A DNA stretch of 64,000 nt, taken from the NCBI GenBank assembly GCA_035079385.1, contig JAVHKY010000034.1, positions 7,130,001 to 7,194,000 on the forward strand, written 5' to 3'. Shown here in pieces: positions 1 to 10,692 of this stretch. The translations under genes were made by a program, and so were the position numbers. Positions within the stretch are counted from its first letter, which is position 1, and every line of letters starts with the position of its first letter. This DNA is from Aspidiotus rigidus (taxonomy: Eukaryota > Arthropoda > Insecta > Hemiptera > Diaspididae). Under the pieces are notes generated by a model, which had not been told where the DNA came from, did no database searches, and was given only the letters and a program-made list of their open reading frames with translations.

Positions 1-300
1 ACATCTATAAATCAAAATTTTCATCTTTCAATGCTTTTAAAAATTGCACTTGTAGCCTAATTTTATGGTGAAGCTGGTTTCTTCTGGTCGATATTTTATC
101 AATAAAAGAGCGAGGAACTCCAACGGAAACGCAGACAAAATCCATTTAGAAGAACGTTTACTTTATTGTAAGTTTGTTCTAGAAAATTGATACTGTACAA
201 GTAAGTACCATATAAATGAACATAATATTATCATTTTTTAAAAGCACAATATTGAAAAACTCTAGGATTCACCTGATCTTAGGTACCGGTACACCGGTAG

Positions 301-530
301 CCAACCCGGTAAACATTGTTCCCACTTGAAGTCCTCAAATATAAAGGGCTTCAGGGACACAAAAAGGAAACAGGGCTTCAAATGGGAATTAAAAGGGTAG
401 TTTTTCCCAAATTAAGCCCTGTTTCCTTTTTGTATCCCTGAAGCCCTTTATATTTGAGGGCTTCATGAGGGCTTCAGAGGGTAGTTTTTCCCAGGGCTTC
501 AGAGGGCTTCAAATTGTTTACCGGGAACAA
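301..530. repeat. Inverted-repeat (MITE-like) element
   Basis: Arms at about 333-378 and 414-460 are reverse complements with one or two mismatches over about 45 bases. Outer segments (ACCCGGTAAACA near 304 and TGTTTACCGGG near 515) are also complementary. The right side carries extra copies of a GGGCTTCA motif. The whole could fold into a long hairpin. No coding frame is present. The family is not recognised. Confidence 0.75.
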
Positions 531-842
531 GTTGTAAAGTTGAATAGGTTCCTTGTAAGCGTATACCTCTGTAGATAAGTTATGGTTTGTCAACAGAACA
601 AGAAATTCCAATATTTCAGACACATTCTTATAATAGGTATTTCTAATACCTACCTTGAAACAACCTCGGAATATAAAGAGAACGCGATAAATTTTGGGTA
701 CCTATAAGCTTAGATAAGAAATGATCAACATATGAGTACCTACAATTAACAGGCAATAATGAATCACTGCAATATCAAGTTCATCATAATTTGATGGTTG
801 TAGCTCTACACAAAAACAATACTAATTGAAGAAGTTTACAAG

Positions 843-1214
843 ACTGCCGTACAAAGTGAGATGGAAGTATATCCAAAACAACAATTTGGAGACTGATATA
901 GGTAGGTATTGCTCTCGAGAACGAAAAAATTTATTCTACAATCCTGCGAATTTCACAATTTCTAATATTTTTCATCTAAGAATCCAATGGCCGTTTTCAA
1001 CTTTTGTTAACGGCATTAGTTTTAGAGATATTTACTAATATTCACATAAGTGGATATATGTCCCATTTTCCAATAAAGGAATAGGATGTATATCCACTTT
1101 CAAATGATTTCACAGACGGAGCACACACGCACACACTGTTAGGTAAATTTGCCAGAAGATCCATTTTTCTAGATTTGTATTTCCGATAGCGTCAATCTCA
1201 CTTTGTACGGCAGA
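843..1214. mobile_element. MITE-like element 1, TCTGCCGTACAAAGT family
   Basis: The left end reads CTGCCGTACAAAGTGAGAT and the right end is its reverse complement, giving terminal inverted repeats of about 20 bases around 372 bp of noncoding sequence. The reading frame that starts at 826 overlaps the left repeat and looks like chance. The target-site duplication is unclear; the flanks share only AGA. Confidence 0.65.
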
Positions 1215-1558
1215 AGAAACAATGACAAGTCAGCTACAATGCAATGAAAACATGAATAGAAAAAGCAGTTTTCATAGAATAATTGATAATAATGGAGGAA
1301 GATGAATCAAGAAAGGACATTCTACTTATAAATTACACAGATAGGTAAGCAATATATTGAAGTAAATAATTATTTTGATGAACCAGGACCATCTTCAAAC
1401 GTGATTCAAATATTATAATCAAAATGACAATTACCGGTATTCATTTTCCTGTGACGTCATATGTTGTATCCATGACAGTCATGTATCTCTATCACCACTC
1501 AGGCTGTAAGGCACTCAGAATGATACCTTCCTGGTTTCACGTTTTTTGTTCAGCGAAC

Positions 1559-2171
1559 TCTGCCGTACAAAGTTGGATTGACCTACAAAATTGGATTGAT
1601 GTATATCCAAATAATCCAAATCAACAGTTGGGAAGAAGTTACACTTTTTTAAAATAAGATTAATACGGCAAATTGAGATGTAAAAATGTGTTACTATACT
1701 CTGTTCACATTGAGAAAGGATAGGAAGTAGTACCTCGCGAGAACGGAACGGTAGATTGAAATTACCTGGAGTGTTCTCATGTTCTGTTCTCAAGGCACTA
1801 CTTTCTATCCTTTCTTAATGTGAACGGAGTATAGAAGGATTTTTCAATGAGAAATACAATTATCAAACCAGTTTTCCGATACAAGTATCCCTCCTTCCAA
1901 TATTAGCGTTTTTGGATTGTGGTTTGGATATTTTTGACATACATCCAACGTTCATTAATTCAACACAATTCAGAGTGTAGAGTGTTCATCCTATATGTGA
2001 AACAAAGCTCCAATTTCCTAGATCTGAATTTTTCCCTGTTATTCCATCAATAAAGTAATAGTAGTGTGTTATCACAATTCACACACTCGCACCAATCGTC
2101 CAGAAGATACGCAGTTTGCCTGATCGTCGATTTGGATGTACCGATAGGTCAATTCAACTTTGTACGGCAGA
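1559..2171. mobile_element. MITE-like element 2, same family
   Basis: The left end TCTGCCGTACAAAGTT and the right end AACTTTGTACGGCAGA are complementary, 613 bp apart. Reversed, the right end continues with TGAATTGACCTAT, as in the ends of the larger element at 2250-7471, so the elements share a family. A second, unrelated fold-back element is nested inside at 1694-1834. Confidence 0.65.
1694..1834. mobile_element. Fold-back MITE nested in element 2
   Basis: Terminal inverted repeats of about 38 bases begin CTATACTCTGTTCACATT and end with the near-complement AATGTGAACGGAGTATAG. The inner part is also palindromic (GAGAACGGAAC against GTTCTGTTCTC), so almost the whole 141 bp can form one hairpin. 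The TA-rich termini would fit a Tc1/mariner-derived MITE, which is inference. Confidence 0.75.
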
Positions 2172-2891
2172 TACTACCTATAGTCTCATATTACAAATTT
2201 GAATTCACTGAGTGACTGGTGTGATCATAATTTAATACAGGTAGGTACCTCTGCCGTACAAAGTTAAATTGACATAGGTATGCGCAAAAACAACAATTAC
2301 CGAGACGAGGCGTTCGGATCAATGGGCTGTATGTGTGTTGGTAATGAAGCTTTGTATTCACACACCACTACTATCACAGTCGATTGCATATCAGTGTAAG
2401 GGACTGCAGGTATGCGCATCTTCCGATGTAAACAAACAAAATCTGGTGGAGATGCATCCCTTGATTGATTTCAATTTGAATGTTGATGAATGATGCTAGG
2501 GAACATGGTGGAATGATAATGAATTAATGATGAATGTTGTTTTTCTTATTAATTTTTCGGTACAGATTTATTGGAATAATTGATTTCATCGATTTTTTCA
2601 TTCTTCCAATGTTATTATTTTTCGTTTTTCCTTAAGAGACGTCAATTTATTGTAACGCTCTCATCTACTGTCGAATTATTAAAAGTCCGTTTTTCAGCTC
2701 GTAACTATTTGCAGTGAGTCCGAATAAGGGTCCGAATTCTTTTTGTTGTTCAGTAAAGTATGAGTCTATGATGTATTAATATTGCAAATAATGTATGGTA
2801 TTTACCAAACTAACAAATAACTATGATTTTGAATGCGTTGCAGTTGATTTTCAGTGCCTGTTGACACGGTATACCATATTTTCTAGAAGAT

Positions 2892-5142
2892 ATGCCTCCT
2901 AATAAGGCCGGCAAGAGTTATGTAAGTATATGAATTGGTGTTACTTTACTTAGCATTCATGATTGATACAGAAAGACAAAGCGATAACTTTCTGAGTACT
3001 TTGATTGTACGGTAATTATTGTGTTGGCTGTATACTCACATTTTATTGTGTGCAAAGAAGCCGTAGCTTATTATTGTCAAAAAGGAGACAAGTCAGGTTT
3101 AGTACTTTATACATTTAATCCGGTCAGTTAATTTACGGTTAGTCATGATTTGCAGGGTAAAAAATTGCAAATACCGTAGAATAAATACATATAATTTGCT
3201 GAAGCGCGTTTCGACTAAATAGTCATCATTAGAGCGTAAACTACAACTAAACAGATTTCTACACATAGATTAATCGTTATAGTCTTGTTGCAACGGTCAT
3301 GAAATAGAGTTTCGATAAAGCCTCCATCCGGTAAGATCTTGTTGAGTAGGACGTTATCAGCTGATTTTTGGTGATGAATGATTTCCATTTCTTCTAAGGC
3401 AATGCGTTTGAAATAGGAACGGTATTAGCAATTTTTTATCCTGTGAATCAGGTTTAGTAATAACATAGCTTTATTATGTGAAACAGACCCACCAGACGAA
3501 GAGAAAGAAATTACGTAGGTAGCTCAAACATATTTCAACTATAAGTGATTGTGTGATCTATGTTGTAGATTTGTAATATTTGTGGAAAAAGCTTTACCCA
3601 AATTGGTTCGCGGAATCGCCATGAGAAGAGACATAATCCTCAAGAAAGACCAAGTTTTGTAAGTTCATGACATATTGTTCCCTTGCATTTTGATAACAAC
3701 AAATAATAATTATGCTTGAGAAAACTGAAATTGAAATAAAAGAATTAAAGATTCCGAGAACAAAAAATTTGATAAACAAATTACAGTAAAACCTGCCTAA
3801 GACGGAACTCGTTCGGACTGGGCTTTTTTTTCGTTTTAGCAGTTTTCCGCGTTACTCAGGTTTAGAAAAAGAAAAAAAAGGGAAAATAAAGTGCTACTTT
3901 TAGAAAAATGACGCTAAATACATATCAAACGGTACCAATGCGTAAATATTATTCTTGAAAATACAATGCAACAATGAAGAAGATTGTTGAGTCTCAGTTT
4001 GGAGGGATAATTCACAAATTACGCTTCCAATTTCCTTTGAGTAAGCCAACATTTTCCGTTTTATGCAGGGAATTTGAGTGCGACGGACTGAAAAATGATT
4101 CCGTTTCCGCGTTCTGCAGTTTTCCGGCTTATCCAAGGTGTTTTACATGGGGAAACCGTCGGGACTTGGATTTTTTTTTTCCGTTTCGGCAGGTTTCCGC
4201 GATAATGAGGTTCCGTCTTACGCAGGTTTTACTGTAGTTTGTTTCAAAAGAAACTTCTTTTGAAATGCAAGTGGTTTTTGGTTAAAAAATCATCTTCAAT
4301 ATAGTTAAAAATTATTTGACTTAATGAATTTGCTGCAATCTAATAATCCTTTTACTTTGATTTTAGTTCTCTCATTGATATGAGTTAAAATTGAATCAGT
4401 TCTGCAAACAAACCTATTGATGTATTATTTATGGTATATAAAACAGTTAATAATTTTGGTGTTTGTGTATAGGAGTGTTGCGGCATACAATTTGCTTTTA
4501 AGACGTCACTTGTTCGTCATCAGTTAAAGAAACATCAACAACCAATTGCGCTATCAAAGAACTCGATTAACGTGGAATCAGACATATTTGTAAGTGGAAA
4601 CATGTTTGATCAAGTAAACTTATGCTCATCTTGTTTGATTTTGATGCCAAGAACTTGTGTTCTAGGAGTGTGATACCTGTCACAAAACGTGTACAGAAGT
4701 AAGAAATACAAACTATAGCCACGATTCAGATATTTTTCTTCTGAATTTCATACGGGATCGGGCCCGTAATCATAGCAAACGCCCTCGCAGTATTGATAAC
4801 GACTTTTTAGATAATGAAATGTTATGTACATTGAATTTTGACGACGCTACAGGCTATTTTTCAAATTATGATTTATCGTCATTGTATCACATTGCGGGTT
4901 CGTGTACTAGGGCAATGCTCAAGAGGAAAATTTGTGATTTCTGTCGCGCCTTCCTGCGAACTGAAGGTAGTAATGTTCTCATAGAGCAAGTTCAAGTATT
5001 CACAAGAAGCCTTGATCGAGGTAAATTGATTTACCCGAATGAATATGTTTTTCAATTAATATTCAATTGTCATTATTATTTTACTAAATACGAGGAAAAG
5101 TTTGAAAGAGAATTGTGCATCGCGAAAGCCAATTTTAATTGA
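2892..5142 (+). CDS. C2H2 zinc-finger protein with transposase-like C-terminus (4 exons)
   Basis: Four exons join in phase 0: 2892-2921, 3569-3658, 4473-4589 and 4666-5142. Three GTAAGT donors and TAG acceptors frame them, giving about 237 residues. The first intron falls exactly within a classical finger: exon 1 ends SY and exon 2 starts ICNICGKSFTQIGSRNRHEK, with His pair spacing typical of C2H2. Exon 3 starts ECCGIQF, a finger lacking two residues between its cysteines, and ends DIF. Exon 4 opens ECDTCHKTCTE. The C-terminal part contains LYHIAGSCTRAMLKRKICDF, resembling the C-terminal segment of P/THAP-type transposases (inference). A continuation in the next frame, about 5150-5308, looks like the lost C-terminus (CCDLKKKIAQHF), so a frameshift or missed intron is likely. 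An AATAAA lies at 5425. The protein may be a truncated or domesticated transposase; no catalytic core is seen. Confidence 0.7.
3784..4234. mobile_element. pogo/Tigger-like MITE in intron 2
   Basis: The ends are CAGTAAAACCTGCCTAAGAC and the complement of CAGTAAAACCTGCGTAAGAC. TA dinucleotides directly flank both ends (3782-3783 and 4235-4236), the target duplication of Tc1/mariner/pogo elements. CAGTAAAACC-type termini are typical of pogo/Tigger derivatives. It is 451 bp and noncoding. It sits between exons 2 and 3 of the zinc-finger gene and so is spliced out. Confidence 0.85.
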
Positions 5143-5424
5143 AAAAATTTCTGACGAAATATCAATTACATTTCCTCTGTGTTGTGATTTAAAAAAGAAG
5201 ATAGCACAACATTTTTCTACTCTATACATGTTTTCTGTAGCTTCATTTTCTCAAAATATATCAAAAAAAAGACTCATTTACGGCACAGCCAGCTCGAAGT
5301 CCCATAAGTGAGCCTAATCAGTGTTACATGTTTGTATTATATATACCACAAGATGTTTTTTATTATTTTACGCGTTGATTTGTTTCGATTGGCTCTTTAG
5401 CCAAACAATTATATTAAATATATC

Positions 5425-5430
5425 AATAAA
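5425..5430 (+). terminator. Polyadenylation signal AATAAA
   Basis: A canonical AATAAA about 280 bases after the zinc-finger gene's stop and about 120 bases after the end of the shifted C-terminal frame. It is the nearest plausible cleavage signal in the AT-rich tail of that gene. Confidence 0.4.
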
Positions 5431-5549
5431 AATACAGAGGAAAATTATAATTTGAGGAAAGTAGAACAAACTTACAACAATAAATAGAAACGTTGAAAAT
5501 TTGATATAAAATGAAGAAAAAAAAAAACAAAAACAAAAACAGGAAAATT

Positions 5550-5835
5550 GAACCTAAAAAAATTGATGTATAAAAAGAATAAGGGTGACAAAAGCCCATC
5601 GCATTAAACAAAAAGAAAAAAATATTTCATAAAAGAGCATTATGATCAAACGAAGTCATTACCGGTAATCTGACAAAGAACTCGACAACGTATGGAAAGT
5701 CGAATCTAAAAAATTTGATGAATAAAAAGACAAAAAAAAGCCCATCGAATTAAACAAAAAGAAAAAAATATTTCATAAAAGAAAACAGCATTATAATCAA
5801 ACTCCAAGTCATTAATCTAAGAAAGAACTCAAGAA
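5550..5835. repeat. Direct repeat, about 130 bp, two copies
   Basis: The stretch around 5560-5665 recurs around 5708-5810. Shared blocks include AAAGCCCATCG, TTAAACAAAAAGAAAAAAAT and TTTCATAAAAGA, with GTCATTA and AAAGAACTC following in both. It is a local tandem duplication between the two convergent genes of the 5.2 kb element. Confidence 0.75.
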
Positions 5836-5838
5836 CAT

Positions 5839-6755
5839 TTATGGTTCATTGAGAGCTTCAAGTTCAGAAGGCGAGATGAACCAAGCGAGTATTGTATCTA
5901 GAAACTTCATTCTGTCGTTCAAAGCCACCTTCTCACATTCGAGTGTCTTAATTTTCTCTGAGCATTGAATTTTTTCGAGTTCAATTTTCATCAATTTTGT
6001 CGACGTAGTGGTACAAGGTTCTTGTGCCTGTTGACAAATTAAAAATTTCCACACATTGATGAGGATCCTACGATGGGGAGAATATCAGTTATTGCGGTCT
6101 ACTTGTGACAACATAAGCTACAATAAATACTACAGTAGAATCCGCTTAAAGTGTTCATACTTCAGCCGGTTAATTAAATCAAAATGTGGAGGAACAGAAC
6201 GGATGCATTTAAATGCTATATACTTACTCATGAGAATACGAAGCTAATACAATGTTAGAATACAATCGCGAATTATCAATTTTTTTGTTAGAAAATGAAA
6301 TTTTTTCTTCACCGTATTTTTGAATCAGCCGGTTATTACGATCAACTTTACCTTAAACATTTGTTACGTGACAGTATTCCCGTTTTTACCTTAGAAATGT
6401 CTCGTAGTTTTGAGGAAACTCTACATCTGAAAACGATCACATTAGGGGGATTTCACTGTTTTTCCTTCAATCATCAGTTTTGCTCAAGTAATTCAAGCAA
6501 TCACATTAACGTTAAATTCATTTCAAAATGTATTCCAAAAGCATTGAAATACAAATCAAGCGGCAACTTTTTTCTTCTTCATCGTCAACATTCGATACTA
6601 TCCCTTCAAATATTGGAGGAAGTGTCGAAAATTTACAAAACGATATTACCCATAGGAATATAATGCGATGAAGGACTCACATTGATTAGTTTGGTGTTTA
6701 ATTCTTCTTTAGCTGTTGCGCTCGTGCACTTCATAGCTTTTTCAGCTGCCTCCAT
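5839..6755 (-). CDS. Small coiled-coil protein, two exons, unknown function
   Basis: Read on the minus strand, exon 1 (6755 to 6681) starts ATGGAGGCAGCT, encodes 25 residues (MEAAEKAMKC...) and ends at a GTGAGT donor in phase 0. The last exon (6027 to 5839) follows an acceptor TTTGTCAACAG, also phase 0, and encodes 62 residues ending EALNEP. The joined product is about 87 residues, rich in Lys/Glu with heptad-like hydrophobics (KIELEKIQCSEKIKTLECEK), so a coiled coil is likely. A further middle exon cannot be excluded in the 650-base intron. It converges with the zinc-finger gene inside the same inverted repeats. It may be an accessory protein of the element or a trapped host exon; no family is recognised. 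Confidence 0.5.
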
Positions 6756-7471
6756 TCTTTAATGAAAGATTTCAATTCTCGATCTCGATACGGGTATTTC
6801 CTTGATACCTATCGCATTGATATGACGCGTAAATTTCGTTTGGGGGTAAATTCCTTGTCAAGCCAGTCGTTGCCCACAACTGTGAGAACAGAAAGTGTTC
6901 AAAAATACTTAATTGAATGATATTAAACCAATACCTAATTACATCTAGAGAAATTACTTACAGTAAACGATGAGACTTTAAAGTAAAAGGTGAGACCAAT
7001 TACAATGATAGTTTTCTTTTTTCGCGCGCTTGATCACACTTTCGGCCACAGAAGATGATTCTTCAGTTTTTTCATACGTTTCTTTTAATACACGTCGTTA
7101 AAAGACGACATTAATCAAGTTAAAAAGAACATTACTAATTCTCTGCATTATCAATAATTTCGGAGGGATGCATCTCCACCAGATTTTGTTTGTTTACATC
7201 GAAAGATGCGCATACCTGCAGTGCCTTAATCAGTGCATATATACGTCCCTTTTTTGGACGTATATGCATCGCAAGGTGAAAAATGTACCGTATCTGAAGA
7301 TTGAGCACTTATTGAAATTATTATAATCATCGAATTCTGCGTTGAAAATTGCTGTGAGTGAGCAACTTATGCGATCTTAATATCTTTGGAATACATTTTT
7401 ATATTCTTTTTGATACTTTTCCGCGATCGTTGTTTTCGCATAGGTCAATTCAACTTTGTACCTACGGCAGA

Positions 7472-10140
7472 CCTGTTTTATAGTTCCTAATTTCCTTAGC
7501 TCGTAGTCGAACCGGGCAGCGCTAGCATCGCGGAGGTCGTGAGAGTAGGTATCATAATACTTGTGAAAATCATTAATTTTCTGGTAAAATCAAGTCTCCA
7601 TACCAGTGTTCAAAGTTTCATTTAATGGTAATTATCACATCTACAAAGAGAAAACAATCAGTTTACAAACCAACGTTTTTCTGAAAAATCAGAATTTCAT
7701 TACACGTAGGTATAGGTACTCTTACCAAGTTGATACCTCATACATTTATCATCATTTTTATCGATCACAGCGATCCTAGCGGATGCCTGGTTTGAGCTTT
7801 GCCGGAATGCCGCGTTACGGTGGCAGTGTGGCACTGGCACCAGCCCACTTTCCGCTTCCGCAGTGCAGTCTGCAGTGATTCTTCAATCTTCTTGCTATTG
7901 CTAAGACTTGTGAGTTGTGACTCCTTGTTAATATTGTCCATTATCATCTTTCTGGAACAAGCTTTGCGTGCAGTCCTTACTCTGCGTAATGTTTTTCAAG
8001 TTATTGTGGTTTCGTACGTAATTTGATTTTCTTTACTGAGAGGCTCATCTTCTACCCAGCCAGTACCTAACTATCATTCTCTAGTTGATAATGGGTACGC
8101 TATATACCTACCCATACAAACGTTACCTTTTTTGTGCCAACGATCAATTATTCAAGCAATGGCTGTAATTGTAACCAAGAAAGTAAGTCTCAACATTACT
8201 TAGACAAAATTCTGATTACTTCAATCATCATGTTCTTCCAGATTCATCTATATTACTTACAATAATAATCTCGGCGGTATCTTACATCACTACCCACTGA
8301 TTAAAATATCCTACGTAGATTTGTTAATGATTGAACGAACGCACACAAGTACCGCGGTACCCGGAATGCTACTACATTCATTTTCCTATCAGTGTGAAAA
8401 TCCAGCTCTTCAATATGACTCGCCATTCTAAATACTGCAAGATTGGGCAAAACGAGATGAATGAATTCGCACCAGAACGCAATTTCAGAATTTACGGTAC
8501 CTATAAGCTTTCAAATACCTAAGTTACTTAGTTCGCTACAACTTTTTTTCGCAATTCCTGATGCTTTGGGTTACCATTTTTTATCATCTACATACCTACG
8601 GTTGCTACTATCTTGATGATTTTGAATGAGGGTATTTGAGTGATCGATCTCAGGAACTGTCGAAGATTATTGGGATTGTAGCACGTGATAGTGCGCAATG
8701 AGAATGTTTTCTTTCTTTTCGTACAGGCCTTAAATAGGCCTAGATATTATACTCATATTAACTTAGTTTGTTGATCTTTTCGTAGGTCACAAATCTTCAA
8801 TCACTTGGTACTTAGTTTGTCCTAATTTTCGCTTCAAAATTTCGATGTTTTGGAAGTTCATGCTGTAGCAATTAAGAAGGATAAAAAGAAGTTTCTATTA
8901 TCATTCCAATTTTGCTTTGTTTGTAAAACCTGTCTACATTTCTCTTTGAATCCGGAGAAGAACAAATTTCATTTTGTTCTCGGGTTTCTCCATTCTTTTA
9001 TAATTCCCATTATTTCCAAAAACTGTTCATTCGTGTCAGACCTACTGGTATTTGTCAGTTTTTGTTTCATCGTTGTCGTTTGATGGAAAATACGAAGTAA
9101 CTTATAGACATCTCTTTTTTTTTTGAAGTTTACTTATTTTTTTTTTTTTTTGTAAGCTAATTTAGAACGCGACTATAGTGATCTGTAAAGATTAATGGCG
9201 GTATCGGATCTCCGTGTATTGTGAACGAAAATCAAAGTCGTTTATTACAAACTGCGATGCAAACAAAATTATAAGAAACCATACGATACCTAGGTTTTTT
9301 TTTCATAAATGAAGAAGCAAAAATTTATTCGTTTATCTCTTATCTTATAATGTTGATACTCGTACCTACCTTCGAAAATCACGAGTTAATTTTTGTTGTT
9401 ATTACTTACGGTATTATCATTGTGTCCCAAGTATGCTAATATATTGGTCACCCAAGAACTTATAGTTTGATATCATTCTTTGAAATGAAACCGTATGTTG
9501 GATATTGGTATTTTTCAAACTTACATCTCCTTTTTTTTCCTTCATTTTTCTATACCGCTATTGATATTAAGTATTATTGGCATTCACTGTTCGTATATAT
9601 CATTTTGTTATTTATTCTTTTTTAAATGCAAAAGAAATTTACAGTATTTCATTGTTTTATGTTTCAGGATTTGCTCGCGCCAAAGTCGGTCTCAAACAAA
9701 GTGCGGTTCCCGATGTTACCGATTTTTTATTTTATCGGCATTTTTTTGGTATTTCTTGCTTTATTGGTCTACGTAATCATTCAACTTTATTATTTCAATT
9801 TCGTTTTAATTCTGACGTAATTTTTGATGTCAACGCTCGTATTTGGCATTTATAAGTCAGAGTCAATACTCTGGCCTTCGTTTTTTTTTTCGTATCAATT
9901 CGTTCTCAGAACACTGCCCCTATATAGGATACAAAAACGATCATATATAAAATGAAATGTAACATTATACTCGTCTCGATTTTTACTACTAAGTTTTCCC
10001 TTCCCATTAAAAAGCTCACAACTCAACTAGTGATCTGTACAAATCGTCTGTTCTCAGTCGAGGGTGCACGTTTGGGGTGTCCATGTATGCTGTAAACGAA
10101 AAATACGTAGTGTATAAATGTTAAAGAAAGACGTACCAAT
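7472..10140. other. Noncoding stretch without assignable gene
   Basis: Only short frames occur here, at 7765-7947 (-), 7799-8026 (+), 8850-9083 (+) and 9495-9855 (+). They lack conserved motifs and paired splice sites, and the last is low-complexity and hydrophobic. Homopolymer T runs lie near 9115-9150. I see nothing here that can be annotated. Confidence 0.5.
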
Positions 10141-10149
10141 TTACGACGT

Positions 10150-10692
10150 TCGATGCCGCGTCACTCCGTCGTCGCCCTCGAAGGGATGGGGGATGACGAT
10201 GATGATCGCACGTCGTCGTTTACAACTTTTGGCGCGCGACGCCGAAGTCAAATACGACCGACTGAGAAAGCGTGCTTCAAATCCGCGACTGTAATTCAGT
10301 AATGTGAAAACGGCGTGGTCGTCGGGACGTGTATTTTACGTTGTCGAAAAGTTACTCGTACCTTTTTCGTCGATATTTACGTGTTCGTTAGTTTTACGAA
10401 TTTCTTGAAAAGTTATCGAAATTTCTACGACGAGAGTTTGGTGTAAATTTTCAAATATTTCAAGTGTTTTTCAATAATTTTCTCGGCAAAAAATTGTGAA
10501 TTCGTTTCAATTTGTATCTGTCGTCGCGAGTGTCTTTTCTTAATTTTCGTCTTGTGTAAAATAATCTCCGTGTGCGTAATCGTACTAACAGCTTGTTGAA
10601 TATTCTTTCTGTGTGTATGTGTTACCGTGTTTTCTGTCTTTACACGAGACTCATAATTTCTGCCCACTTATCCTCCCCGGATCAACACAAAG
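10150..10692 (+). promoter_or_regulatory. Candidate promoter and noncoding first exon
   Basis: The region 10145-10450 is rich in CpG (CGTCGTCGCC, GGCGCGCGACG) in an AT-rich neighbourhood. It contains the arthropod initiator TCAGT at 10296-10300 and runs to a good donor, AAAG|GTAAGATG, at 10692/10693. No coding start with a plausible product precedes the donor, so a 5' untranslated first exon of about 400 bases followed by a long intron is the best reading. No downstream coding exon could be linked to it. Confidence 0.4.

Larger units (their letters stand above)
2250..7471. mobile_element. Candidate 5.2 kb DNA transposon with two convergent genes
   Basis: The left end TCTGCCGTACAAAGTTAAAT is mirrored at 7425-7471; the right copy has a four-base insertion, GGTA, in the motif. 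Further in, a second inverted pair is better conserved: about 2403-2460 and 7166-7225 are almost perfect reverse complements, sharing the core GGTATGCGCATCTT and continuing through TGTAAACAAACAAAATCTGG to GGAGATGCATCCC. Between the pairs lie a spliced zinc-finger/transposase-like gene (+) and a small coiled-coil gene (-), converging. Terminal plus subterminal inverted repeats around a transposase-like gene fit a P-like element, but no DDE core is visible and no target duplication is clear. The inner pair may mark the true element, with the outer pair being an older MITE into which it inserted. Confidence 0.5.
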
